Below the pieces are notes generated by a model. That model was not told where the DNA came from and ran no database searches. It saw only the letters and a list, made by a program, of their open reading frames with translations. DNA of 26,157 nt, taken from contig JALWVW010000050.1 in NCBI GenBank assembly GCA_027079365.1, forward strand, positions 1 to 26,157, given 5' to 3'. The first letter of the stretch is position 1; each line of letters starts with the position of its first letter. This document shows positions 14,632 through 22,825 of the stretch, one piece after another. Position numbers and translations under genes: made by a program. This DNA comes from Campylobacteraceae bacterium. Lineage in GTDB: Bacteria > Campylobacterota > Campylobacteria > Campylobacterales > Sulfurovaceae.

Positions 14632-14663
14632 AAATGTATCCCTTAACATTACAGGAGGTTACA

Positions 14664-17483
14664 ATGGGAATGAATCGTAGAGACTTTCTAAAGAGTTCTG
14701 CCGCAGCAGCAGCAGCAGGGGCAGTGGGTATCACTGTACCGGCTGAAGTGCAAGCTGCAGCAGCCAAGGCGGAATCGGATTGGAGATGGGACAAGGCAGC
14801 TTGTCGTTTCTGTGGTACCGGTTGTGGAATCATGCTCGCTACCAAAGGTGGCAAGATCGTGGCGGTCAAAGGTGACCCGGCAGCACCGGTAAACAGAGGT
14901 CTGAACTGTATTAAAGGTTATTTTAATGCGAAGATCATGTATGGTGCGGACAGACTCAAGCAGCCACTGTTGAGAATGGATGCTGATGGCAAGTTTGATA
15001 AGCACGGTAAGTTTAGACCTGTTTCATGGAAACGCGCGTTTGATGAGATGGAGTTTCATGCGAAAAAAGCGTTTAAAGCAAGCGGTCCAGAAGGTGTGGC
15101 AAACTTCTCTTCCGGTCAGTATACGGTCATGGAGGGGTACGCAGCCCAAAAGGTGATCAAAGCTGGATTTAGAGGCAACGCTATCGACCCCAACGCGCGT
15201 CACTGTATGGCATCAGCTGTGGTCGGTTTCTACCAGACCTTTGGTATCGATGAGCCGTCAGGCTGTTATGATGATATCGAATTGACTGACACGATTATCT
15301 CGTGGGGATCCAATATGGCAGAGATGCACCCGATCCTCTGGTCGAGAGTCACAGACAGAAAACTTTCTGCACCAGACAAGGTACAGGTCGTCAATATCTC
15401 TACCTACAGACACAGAACTTCAGACCTGGCAGATATGGAGATCATCTTCTCCCCTAGTACGGATCTGGCACTATGGAACTACATCGCTAGAGAGATCGTT
15501 ATGAGAGACGATGCAGAGAAAATTATCGACTGGGATTTTGTCAAAAACCACATGGTCTTTGCCGTAGCCAATCCCAATATTGGTTATGGTATGAGAAAAG
15601 CGGGTGAGAAATCTATCAAAGAGGGCAAGTATACAGCACTCGAGATGGAGACCATCAAAAAAGAGATGAAGAAGACAATCTCCGAGAAAGAGGGGCCAGC
15701 ATTGGCGCCGTACGGCTACAAAGCCGGTGATGTAATGATCAACAACAAGCCGGGTCTCCCACACTGGCAGATCCCATTTGAAGAGTATAAAAAGTCACTT
15801 GAGCCCTATACACTAGAGTATGTGGCGAAGATTGCCAAAGGAGATCCGAATGAAGACATTGAGGTCTTTAAGAAAAAGCTTCAGAAGCTGGCAGATCTCT
15901 ATATAGAAAAAGGCAGAAAAGTAGTCTCCTTCTGGACGATGGGCATGAACCAACATACTAGAGGTACCTGGGTCAACACCCTCTCCTACAATGTGCACTT
16001 TATGCTGAATAAGCAGGCAAAGCCAGGAAATGGCGCCTTCTCTTTGACGGGTCAACCAAGCGCCTGTGGTACAGCCAGAGAAGTGGGAACCTTTACCCAT
16101 AGACTCCCCGCTGACCTGATGATAAAAAATCCTAAACACAGAGCAATAGCTGAGAAGAAATGGGGCTTGCCAGCAGGCACACTTAACGGGCAGCAGGGAC
16201 AGCATATCATGAAAATCCATAGAGATATTGAAGATGGGCATGTCAAGTTTGCCTGGATCAGTGTCTGTAACCCGTATCAAGACTCGGCAAGTGCCAGCCA
16301 CTGGATCAAGGCAGCCAGAGAGATGGACAACTTTATTGTCTGTTCTGATGGTTATCCGGGTATCTCAGCGAAGGTTTCTGACCTGATATTGCCTACAGCC
16401 ATGATCTATGAGAAGTGGGGTGCTTACGGTAACGCAGAGCGCCGTACACAGCACTGGAGACAGCAGGTACTACCTGTCGGTGACTCGATGTCGGATACCT
16501 GGCAGTGGGTGGAGTTCTCCAAGCGCTTTACTGTCAGAGACCTCTGGATGCCAGATGTCAAGGTGGGCTGGGGCAAGAAGACCCTCAAAGGCATCTCTGA
16601 GGAGGCGATCAAGGCAGCCGGCTATACACCAGAGACCACCATGTATGAGATCCTCTTTGCCAATGAAAAAGCAAAATCCTACAAAATAGATTTGAACAAA
16701 TTCCCGCAAAAAGGCTATGACAACTCAGAGTGTCTGGGTGACAGCAGGAATGTTGTAGGAAGTGACGGAAAAGTATTCAAAGGGTATGGATTTATGATCC
16801 ATGAGTATCTCTTTGAGGAGTACGCATCGTTTGGTAGAGGACATGGCCATGACTTGGCACCGTTTGAGGTTTATCACAAAGTAAGAGGGCTTAAGTGGCC
16901 AGTAGTTGATGGCAAAGAAACACAGTGGCGATTTAACTGTAAGTATGATCCCTATGCTGCCAAAGCCAATCCTGGCGGAGACTTTGCCTTCTATGGGCCA
17001 TTCCTTAAGGCACAGTTCAAAGGCAGCTTGACCAAGCCGGACAAAAAAGGCGGCAAGAACAAGATACCGAACAAAGCCAAAATATTTGCCAGACCGTATA
17101 TGGATCCACCAGAGATGCCGGATGCGAAGTATGACACCTGGCTTTGTACTGGGCGTGTGCTGGAGCACTGGCACAGTGGTACGATGACAATGAGAGTACC
17201 TGAGCTGTATCGTGCCGTGCCTGAAGCACTGTGCTATATGAACCCCAAAGATGCCAAAGAGAAAGGCTTCAAACGAGGAGAATTGATCTGGGTAGAGTCC
17301 AGAAGAGGTAAGGTCAAGGCAAGAGTAGAGAGCCGAGGACGGAACAGACCACCACAGGGTCTGGTGTTTGTACCATGGTTTGATGAAAAAGTCTTCATCA
17401 ACAAGGTCTGCCTCGATGCCACCTGTCCGCTATCCAAGCAGACAGATTATAAAAAGTGTGCTGTAAAGCTTTATAAAGCATAA
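14664..17483 (+). CDS. napA: Periplasmic nitrate reductase catalytic subunit NapA
   Basis: 939 residues from ATG 14664, which has AGGAGG five bases upstream and gives a Tat signal (NRRDFLKSSAAAAA... ending VQA); the frame opens at 14634 but that adds ten residues before the signal and overlaps the -10 region. The [4Fe-4S] ligands are Cys47, Cys50, Cys54 and Cys82. The likely molybdenum ligand is Cys181 in RHCMASAVVGFYQTFGIDEPSG. The C-terminal part with VWVESRRGK-like WVESRRGKVKAR and the VFVPWFDE segment holds the bis-MGD pocket. It reduces nitrate to nitrite in the periplasm with electrons from NapB. The length is that of the larger epsilonproteobacterial NapA form. First gene of the nap operon. 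Confidence 0.97.
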   Translation: MGMNRRDFLKSSAAAAAAGAVGITVPAEVQAAAAKAESDWRWDKAACRFCGTGCGIMLATKGGKIVAVKGDPAAPVNRGLNCIKGYFNAKIMYGADRLKQPLLRMDADGKFDKHGKFRPVSWKRAFDEMEFHAKKAFKASGPEGVANFSSGQYTVMEGYAAQKVIKAGFRGNAIDPNARHCMASAVVGFYQTFGIDEPSGCYDDIELTDTIISWGSNMAEMHPILWSRVTDRKLSAPDKVQVVNISTYRHRTSDLADMEIIFSPSTDLALWNYIAREIVMRDDAEKIIDWDFVKNHMVFAVANPNIGYGMRKAGEKSIKEGKYTALEMETIKKEMKKTISEKEGPALAPYGYKAGDVMINNKPGLPHWQIPFEEYKKSLEPYTLEYVAKIAKGDPNEDIEVFKKKLQKLADLYIEKGRKVVSFWTMGMNQHTRGTWVNTLSYNVHFMLNKQAKPGNGAFSLTGQPSACGTAREVGTFTHRLPADLMIKNPKHRAIAEKKWGLPAGTLNGQQGQHIMKIHRDIEDGHVKFAWISVCNPYQDSASASHWIKAAREMDNFIVCSDGYPGISAKVSDLILPTAMIYEKWGAYGNAERRTQHWRQQVLPVGDSMSDTWQWVEFSKRFTVRDLWMPDVKVGWGKKTLKGISEEAIKAAGYTPETTMYEILFANEKAKSYKIDLNKFPQKGYDNSECLGDSRNVVGSDGKVFKGYGFMIHEYLFEEYASFGRGHGHDLAPFEVYHKVRGLKWPVVDGKETQWRFNCKYDPYAAKANPGGDFAFYGPFLKAQFKGSLTKPDKKGGKNKIPNKAKIFARPYMDPPEMPDAKYDTWLCTGRVLEHWHSGTMTMRVPELYRAVPEALCYMNPKDAKEKGFKRGELIWVESRRGKVKARVESRGRNRPPQGLVFVPWFDEKVFINKVCLDATCPLSKQTDYKKCAVKLYKA

Positions 17484-17503
17484 GTTGAGACAAAGGACAA
17501 AGC

Positions 17504-18343
17504 GTGGGTAAGCAGAAGCCGGTCATTAGTGAGAGACGAAGGTTTTTTACGAGTGTGGCACATAATGCAGGACTTGGAGTATTGGGTGGACTGGTATGGG
17601 CTGGGTATGCCGACAAGGCACAGAGCTCTCCACTCACCCTCAGACCCCCTGCCGCACTTGCAGAAAAGGAATTTTTGCGTACCTGTATCAAGTGTACGCT
17701 CTGTGCCGAAGCCTGTTTGAATCGACCATCAAATATTGACAGAGAGACGGGTAGGCCAAGACCTGCGACACTCAAGATTGCAAAAGCCAATACCAATGTC
17801 ACCATAGGCACTCCCTATTTCGTGGCAGCGGATGTACCTTGCTATATGTGTGATGATATCCCTTGTGTGCCTGTTTGTCCGACGGGTGCGCTGGATATCG
17901 CATCAGTGACCAACGACAAGGGTGAGCTTGATTACCGCGAGATGGATATGGGTCTGGCGGTGGTGGATCAGAATTCCTGTATCGCCTACTGGGGGATACA
18001 GTGTGATGCCTGCTACCGTGCCTGTCCTTTACTCGATGAGGCAATCAAACTCAAATATGATCGAAATGACCGTACCGGCAAACATGCATTTCTTAAGCCT
18101 ATCGTAGATATGAATGTCTGCACAGGCTGTGGATTATGCGAAAAGGCTTGTGTGACAGAGAAGCCCTCGATCTTTGTGCATCCTAGAGAAGTGGCACTGG
18201 GAAGACCCGGTAGTCACTATGTCAAAGGATGGGACAAGAAGGATCAGGAGCGTGTCAGGGATGCCAAAGCGATCCACACGATAGACAAGCGAAGTGAGAA
18301 GAAGCCTGTGGATTATCTCAACGAAGGGGTCAGTTATGACTAA
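17504..18343 (+). CDS. napG: NapG, Tat-exported ferredoxin-type quinol dehydrogenase component
   Basis: 279 residues. GTG start at 17504, with AAAGGA eight bases before. A Tat motif (SERRRFFTSVAHNAG) and hydrophobic stretch lead the protein to the periplasmic side. Four [4Fe-4S] clusters are indicated by Cys-rich motifs CIKCTLCAEAC (61-71), CYMCDDIPCVPVCPTGA, CDACYRACP and CTGCGLCEKAC. With NapH it is the quinol-to-NapB/NapA electron path that replaces NapC, which is missing here. The ORF runs to a stop overlapping the napH start by eight bases. Confidence 0.95.
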   Translation: MGKQKPVISERRRFFTSVAHNAGLGVLGGLVWAGYADKAQSSPLTLRPPAALAEKEFLRTCIKCTLCAEACLNRPSNIDRETGRPRPATLKIAKANTNVTIGTPYFVAADVPCYMCDDIPCVPVCPTGALDIASVTNDKGELDYREMDMGLAVVDQNSCIAYWGIQCDACYRACPLLDEAIKLKYDRNDRTGKHAFLKPIVDMNVCTGCGLCEKACVTEKPSIFVHPREVALGRPGSHYVKGWDKKDQERVRDAKAIHTIDKRSEKKPVDYLNEGVSYD

Positions 18344-19136
18344 TATGAAATACCTCCTCCTTCGTCGTATCACGCAGATTACACTGCTGGTGCTTTATTT
18401 TGGTGCCAATGCCTACGGCTGGAGGATGCTCAGCGGTACGCTGTCCGGCTCTTCGGTACTGGGTACGATACCGTTGAGCGATCCTTTCGCTGTGCTACAG
18501 CTTCTTGCTGCGGGTGCCGTATTGTCTTTTGATGTCTTACTGGGTGCGGTGATTATCACACTCTTCTACGGCATCATAGGTGGCAGAGCATTTTGTAGCT
18601 GGGTCTGTCCAGTCAATATGGTGACAGATGCGGCAGCTTGGCTCAGACGGAAGCTCTATATCGACAAGATAGAGCACAAGGTCTGGGTCACGCGAAACCT
18701 GCGATATTATATGGTAGTGCTTGCACTGTTGGTATCGTTTGTCAGTGGGCTGGCAGCATTTGAAATCATCTCTCCGATCACGATCCTCAACCGAGGCGTG
18801 ATCTTTGGATTTGGTGCCGGAGCAGGGTTGTTGGTAGCGATCTTTCTCTTTGATCTTTTTGTTCTCAAAAATGGATGGTGTGGACATGTGTGTCCATTGG
18901 GAGGTGTGCATTCACTGATAGGCAAATACGGCCTGTTGGAGGTAGAGCACAACCATGACAATTGTACACTCTGTATGAAATGTAAGGATGTCTGCCCGGA
19001 AGTGCAGGTACTGAACATGATAGGCAAGCGAAGCGAAGGTGTCGTCAAGCCGGAGTGTACCAATTGTGGACGATGTATCGATGTGTGTGATGATGATGCA
19101 CTTGGATTTCATCTCCGTAATTTTTTAACCAAGTAA
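18336..19136 (+). CDS. napH: NapH, membrane quinol dehydrogenase component
   Basis: 266 residues from ATG 18336, which overlaps the napG stop by eight bases and has GAAGGGG seven bases upstream; the frame is open from 18294 but the family start (MKYLLLRRITQITLLVL) fits here. Four to five transmembrane helices, two CX3CP motifs (CSWVCP and CGHVCP, characteristic of NapH and important in quinol oxidation), and a C-terminal ferredoxin domain with CTLCMKCKDVCP and CTNCGRCIDVC. It oxidises menaquinol at the membrane and passes electrons to NapG. Confidence 0.95.
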   Translation: MTNMKYLLLRRITQITLLVLYFGANAYGWRMLSGTLSGSSVLGTIPLSDPFAVLQLLAAGAVLSFDVLLGAVIITLFYGIIGGRAFCSWVCPVNMVTDAAAWLRRKLYIDKIEHKVWVTRNLRYYMVVLALLVSFVSGLAAFEIISPITILNRGVIFGFGAGAGLLVAIFLFDLFVLKNGWCGHVCPLGGVHSLIGKYGLLEVEHNHDNCTLCMKCKDVCPEVQVLNMIGKRSEGVVKPECTNCGRCIDVCDDDALGFHLRNFLTK

Positions 19137-19149
19137 TAAAGGAGAATAC

Positions 19150-20097
19150 ATGACAAAAGTAATAAAGGTGATAGCTCTAGGCTCCCTGCTTGCGTCTTCT
19201 ACAGTCTATGCCGTGAGTACTGCCGCATGCGCAGGATGCCATGGGCAGCATTTTGAAAAGGTGGCGTTGGGCAAGTCGAAAATAGTCAAAGATATGTCCA
19301 AATCAGATATCATAGCAGCGCTTAAAGGCTACAAGGATGGTACCTATGGTGGTGCAATGAAAGGTACCATGAAGGGACAAGTTACTGCTTTGTCATCAGA
19401 TGATATAGCGGTCATAGCCGATATGATCAAAGGTGGGGCAGGTACAGCTACCAACAAGGCAACAGAACATGCCGCAGCCGCCGCAGTAGCTGCTTCCAAG
19501 CTGGTCGATATAAATGATGCTGCTTCCTCAACAGAGCGGATCGCCAAAGAGGATCTGGCCAAGAAAAAAGTGATCACAGAAGAAGAGCTGGGTCTGAGAA
19601 AGGTAGATCTCTACAGTGAAGACAAAGCAACACCCTCAAAAGGTAAATTTACCAGAGCAGCCGCAGGTGCTGCAGACAGATTTGAGAGAGCCTATACCAA
19701 TGCGCCTCCGATGATCCCTCATGATGTGGAAGGACTGCTGCCTATCACCAAGGGCAATAATGCCTGTCTGGGATGTCATATGCCAGAGGTAGCACCCAGT
19801 GTCAAAGCGACACCGATCCCTGCATCACACTTTGCCAACTTTAGGCCTGCTACTGGTATGGCAGCAGACGGCAAGATTACCAAAGAGGGTAAAGAGGTAG
19901 ACAATACAGGTGATTTTAAAACTATTGTCAAGAAAATGAACAAGCTCAACCCTGCACGATTCAACTGTTCGCAGTGCCATGCGCCGCAGGCAAATATCGA
20001 TACACTGGTGGGCAATACCTTTACGCCAGACTTCGGTAATGATGAGCAAAAGCAAAAGTCAAATCTGATTGATGTGATCAATGCAGGTGTGAAGTAA
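19150..20097 (+). CDS. napB: NapB with an extra N-terminal c553 domain (probable triheme)
   Basis: 315 residues, about twice the usual NapB. A signal peptide (1-21, ending VYA) is followed by a class I cytochrome c domain, residues 25-93: CAGCH (27-31), LKGYKDGTY, MKGTMKGQV with likely axial Met. A low-complexity Ala-rich linker (about 97-150) leads to a normal NapB domain: PPMIPHDVEG gives His191, CLGCH (206-210) and CSQCH (273-277) bind hemes, and SHF gives His227, all consistent with two bis-His hemes. So three hemes in total. GGAGAA before the ATG at 19150. napF starts immediately after its stop. The N-terminal domain resembles the tethered cytochrome upstream of napA. Fused electron entry to NapA is a reasonable inference. 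Confidence 0.92.
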   Translation: MTKVIKVIALGSLLASSTVYAVSTAACAGCHGQHFEKVALGKSKIVKDMSKSDIIAALKGYKDGTYGGAMKGTMKGQVTALSSDDIAVIADMIKGGAGTATNKATEHAAAAAVAASKLVDINDAASSTERIAKEDLAKKKVITEEELGLRKVDLYSEDKATPSKGKFTRAAAGAADRFERAYTNAPPMIPHDVEGLLPITKGNNACLGCHMPEVAPSVKATPIPASHFANFRPATGMAADGKITKEGKEVDNTGDFKTIVKKMNKLNPARFNCSQCHAPQANIDTLVGNTFTPDFGNDEQKQKSNLIDVINAGVK

Positions 20098-20646
20098 GTG
20101 GCATCGCGACGGGATTTTTTCAAATCTTTCGCAAAGCCACTACAGCAGACTCCCAAGGATGCGTCTCCCCTCGTGGTGAGACCGCCTTATGGTCTGAGTG
20201 AATCTTTTTTTCAGAGTGAGTGTCCAGCGTGTGAGAGCAAAGCTTGTGTCGCTTCTTGTGAAGAGAAGATACTTTTTATTGGTGGGGGTGGCACGGCTCA
20301 GCTGAGCTTTGCTTCCAGTGGGTGCACCTTTTGTGAAGCGTGTGCAGAAGCGTGCGATGCTGGGGTATTACAGCTGGAGGAGAGTAGAGCCACAGAGCAT
20401 ATCGCAGCAGACTTCAGGATCAATATAGAGGGTTGCGTCGCGCACAACCGTGTGATCTGTTTCTCCTGCAAGGAGCCTTGTATTGATGATGCGATACTAT
20501 TTAACGGTATGTTCAATCCGGTGATTGATATGAACCTCTGCACAGGATGTGGGTTTTGTATCTCAGTGTGTCCAGTAGACGCGATTGAGTGTACACCCTA
20601 TCTACTGCAAGAGATTGCCAAAGATGACAGAGAGGAGAAGGTATAA
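20098..20646 (+). CDS. napF: NapF-type ferredoxin, cytoplasmic maturation protein
   Basis: 182 residues with GTG start directly abutting the napB stop (TAA-GTG), so translation is coupled; no separate ribosome binding site is obvious. The N-terminus ASRRDFFKSFAK looks Tat-like but lacks the following hydrophobic core, as in known NapF. Cys-rich clusters are CPACESKACVASC, CTFCEACAEACDAG, CFSCKEPC and CTGCGFCISVCP. NapF is thought to help assemble the iron-sulfur cluster of NapA before export. It is followed two bases later by an unassigned acidic ORF. Confidence 0.88.
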   Translation: MASRRDFFKSFAKPLQQTPKDASPLVVRPPYGLSESFFQSECPACESKACVASCEEKILFIGGGGTAQLSFASSGCTFCEACAEACDAGVLQLEESRATEHIAADFRINIEGCVAHNRVICFSCKEPCIDDAILFNGMFNPVIDMNLCTGCGFCISVCPVDAIECTPYLLQEIAKDDREEKV

Positions 20647-20647
20647 A

Positions 20648-21001
20648 ATGACTATAGAAACAGCACAGGGGTTGGCACCTACATTGTTTGCCGCACTGCA
20701 AGAGCAGATTTTTGTCTGTCGTGAACTTGTGGCTATTGATGAGAACTATCAAGAGGAGGAGAGTGAAGAAGTTGCAGAATTTGATCCTGAAGCGTATAAT
20801 TATATGATCTATATCGCTGAGCCCACACAGAAAGTATTGGGCCAAGATGGGATGCAGCAACTGATCAAAAAACTGGAACAGTGTGAGGCATTTGCTGACC
20901 TTCTGGTCTCGGAGGAGGACCTCTACGGCGTCCAGAGTGACAGGGATGAAGAAGAGATTTCCAAGGCACTATTTGTGATGCTGGAGGAGATCTTATCATG
21001 A
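20648..21001 (+). CDS. Unassigned acidic protein inside the nap operon
   Basis: 117 residues from ATG 20648, with AGGAGAAGG seven to fifteen bases before (a GTG-like opening at 20585 lies inside napF and is not supported). It has no signal peptide, no Cys pairs and no transmembrane helix; the composition is strongly acidic (EEESEEVAEFDPEAYNYM and SEEDLYGVQSDRDEEE), helical and Leu-rich. The position between napF and napL, with a four-base ATGA overlap with napL, shows it belongs to the operon. I do not recognise a family. Cytosolic roles such as a NapA/NapF assembly factor (many Tat chaperones are acidic and all-alpha) are possible guesses only. Confidence 0.75.
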   Translation: MTIETAQGLAPTLFAALQEQIFVCRELVAIDENYQEEESEEVAEFDPEAYNYMIYIAEPTQKVLGQDGMQQLIKKLEQCEAFADLLVSEEDLYGVQSDRDEEEISKALFVMLEEILS

Positions 21002-21960
21002 AAAAAATAATGATAATACTAGGTTTGTTGACACTCGTTTTACAGGCTACAGTGATGCTGACTCCTGCAGAGGAGATTGTGATTGACGGTGCTGCCAAGG
21101 ATCTTGTCGTAGAGGGAGATATGATCTATATCGGGACAGATAAGGGTAAAATGCAAGGGTATAGTATCCAAAGCAAAACCTTGCAAAAAGAAGTGAGGTT
21201 TCCAGATATCAAAGATTTTATGGGGGATACTATTTCCACAAGAGTTTCCAGTCTGGACACAAGAGAGGGCAGGTTCGTGATGTTGACAGATAGTGGTATA
21301 GGAGGCTATGTCAATGTCTGGATGCATGAGGACAACAAAACCACTCAGCTGCTGTCCCACGAGGATAAAAAAGCGATTGTCAAAATACGTATGATAGACA
21401 AGAATCATATCCTTTTTGGATACCTTGGCAATGAGGCGGCCCTGTATGACATCGCTACCAAAAAGGAACTCTACAGGGTGCAGCTAGCCCCATCAAAGTT
21501 TTCTGATTTTGCACTCAACACTGACCGTACTCAGGCTGCATTTGGCTGTGAAAGTGGCGTGATCACTGTAATTGATGTGCAAAGTGGAAAAGTGATAAAG
21601 GTGCTGAGTGGCATCAATAAGGACAATACCTACAAGGTGGATTTCAAACACGGCATGGTGTCTGGAGCCGGGCAGGACAGGAGAGGTGCCATCTATGATG
21701 TTGCTACGGGCAAAGGGGATTTTGTCAAAGGGAGTTTTCTTATCTATGCTACCGGCCTTAGTCCCAGTGCAAAAAAAGTAGCCTTTGCAATTGATGAACA
21801 GAACGATATTGCAGTCTATAAAACAAGTACCAAATCCAAACTGTATCTACTTAAAGGACAGAAAAGCACACTCAATGCCATTGTATTTATTGATGAAGAT
21901 ACGATTGTCTCAGCCAGTGATGACGATACAGTGATGGTGTGGAAACTTAAACAAAAATAG
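20998..21960 (+). CDS. napL: NapL, periplasmic beta-propeller-like protein
   Basis: 320 residues. A signal peptide (MKKIMIILGLLTLVLQATVM) leads into a chain of WD40-like repeats, seen as recurring hydrophobic strands ending in DxxT/S-GK or D-V-x-S-G patterns (YDIATKKELYRVQL, IDVQSGKVIKVLSG, YDVATGKGDFVKG, VYKTSTKSKLYLLKGQ, DDDTVMVWKL). NapL is found in the epsilonproteobacterial nap clusters (Wolinella-type AGHBFLD), with no settled function. ATG 20998 overlaps the previous stop by four bases. napD starts 11 bases after the end. Confidence 0.85.
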   Translation: MKKIMIILGLLTLVLQATVMLTPAEEIVIDGAAKDLVVEGDMIYIGTDKGKMQGYSIQSKTLQKEVRFPDIKDFMGDTISTRVSSLDTREGRFVMLTDSGIGGYVNVWMHEDNKTTQLLSHEDKKAIVKIRMIDKNHILFGYLGNEAALYDIATKKELYRVQLAPSKFSDFALNTDRTQAAFGCESGVITVIDVQSGKVIKVLSGINKDNTYKVDFKHGMVSGAGQDRRGAIYDVATGKGDFVKGSFLIYATGLSPSAKKVAFAIDEQNDIAVYKTSTKSKLYLLKGQKSTLNAIVFIDEDTIVSASDDDTVMVWKLKQK

Positions 21961-21971
21961 GAGAATAACAG

Positions 21972-22337
21972 ATGAACATATCCAGTATCGTAGTGCAGGT
22001 CAACAGAGACAATTATGATAAGCTGACAGAATTGCTCAAAGAGAGTGAGATCTGCGATTATCATTTTGGAGACAAAGAGAAGGGAAAGATCATCGTCACC
22101 ATAGAGGGAAAAGATGTGGGTGAAGAGATCGAAAAGTTGGTGCAGATCCAGGCGATGCCCAGAGTGATCGCAGCAGATATGATGCAGACCTATCAGGAGG
22201 ATATGCTTAATAGTGAAATTGAGGCACTTAACAAGCAGGACCCAGTCCCTGAAATGCTCAACGATGACAGTATTGATGCCAAGGATATCGTCTACCATGG
22301 AGATCTCAAGAAGAAAGATATCCCAGGTGTAGTGTAG
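21972..22337 (+). CDS. napD: NapD, NapA Tat-signal chaperone
   Basis: 121 residues, with TAGGAGAA upstream. The opening MNISSIVVQV and the ferredoxin-fold pattern, including GKIIVTIEG and the IQAMPRVIAADMMQTY segment, match NapD. It binds the twin-arginine signal of NapA in the cytoplasm and delays export until the cofactor is inserted. The C-terminal 40 residues (EALNKQDPVPEMLNDDS and on) are an extra polar tail relative to E. coli NapD. It is the last nap gene; the downstream gene has its own TATAAT. Confidence 0.92.
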   Translation: MNISSIVVQVNRDNYDKLTELLKESEICDYHFGDKEKGKIIVTIEGKDVGEEIEKLVQIQAMPRVIAADMMQTYQEDMLNSEIEALNKQDPVPEMLNDDSIDAKDIVYHGDLKKKDIPGVV

Positions 22338-22394
22338 CCCATATCTCTCATGAGAAAATAGCATCGACACAAGTTTTCTATTTCGAGATTTAGG

Positions 22395-22400
22395 TATAAT
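22395..22400 (+). promoter_or_regulatory. -10 box of the small membrane protein / rsmE unit
   Basis: TATAAT in the context TTAGGTATAATCG, 30 bases before the ATG at 22430. The preceding 20 bases are T-rich without a clear -35. Confidence 0.5.
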
Positions 22401-22429
22401 CGCAGATATTTTTTTCCAAAGGTAACAAG

Positions 22430-22825
22430 ATGCTAAATGAGATCATCTCCTACCACCACTATATGACTGAGGCATTGCTGCTGGTTATGATACTGAATGC
22501 TGTGGTGCCGCCACTACTGAAGAGCAGTATTGAAAAAATGATTTTCTGGACGCGTATTGGATACTTTGCTTTCTGGATGTTCTGGTCGATGAATATCTTC
22601 GCAGGACTGATCGTGTTTATGTTTACCGGTAGAGAGCTGACACCTTCTGTATGGATGATGATCACTATCTCTATCATACTGGGTATGATCGAAACCTACC
22701 GTGCGATCCGCACCAGGAAGCTTTGGATGCAAGGGATGGATGCAGGTCGATTTTCTCTCTCCATGCTGGGTCTTGAAATACTTCTGCTTGTTGCTGTCTC
22801 TCTGTCTGCCTTGCGGGTACATTGA
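22430..22825 (+). CDS. Small four-helix membrane protein of unknown function
   Basis: 131 residues. Hydrophobic segments at about residues 14-30, 41-66, 74-91 and 108-128 give four transmembrane helices with short loops; several His and Trp residues lie near the N-terminus (YHHYM) and in MFWSMNIF. It is conserved-looking but I recognise no family. Its stop overlaps the rsmE start codon by one base (TGATG), so it is probably co-translated with rsmE. AAAGGTAAC precedes the ATG. Confidence 0.75.
   Translation: MLNEIISYHHYMTEALLLVMILNAVVPPLLKSSIEKMIFWTRIGYFAFWMFWSMNIFAGLIVFMFTGRELTPSVWMMITISIILGMIETYRAIRTRKLWMQGMDAGRFSLSMLGLEILLLVAVSLSALRVH

Noticed and set aside
14634..14663. Upstream ATG for napA
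   Set aside because: Would precede the Tat signal and lies three bases after the -10 box; the AGGAGG supports 14664.
22346..22355. TCTCATGAGA palindrome after napD as terminator
   Set aside because: Too short, no loop room and followed by AAAATAG rather than a T-tract.
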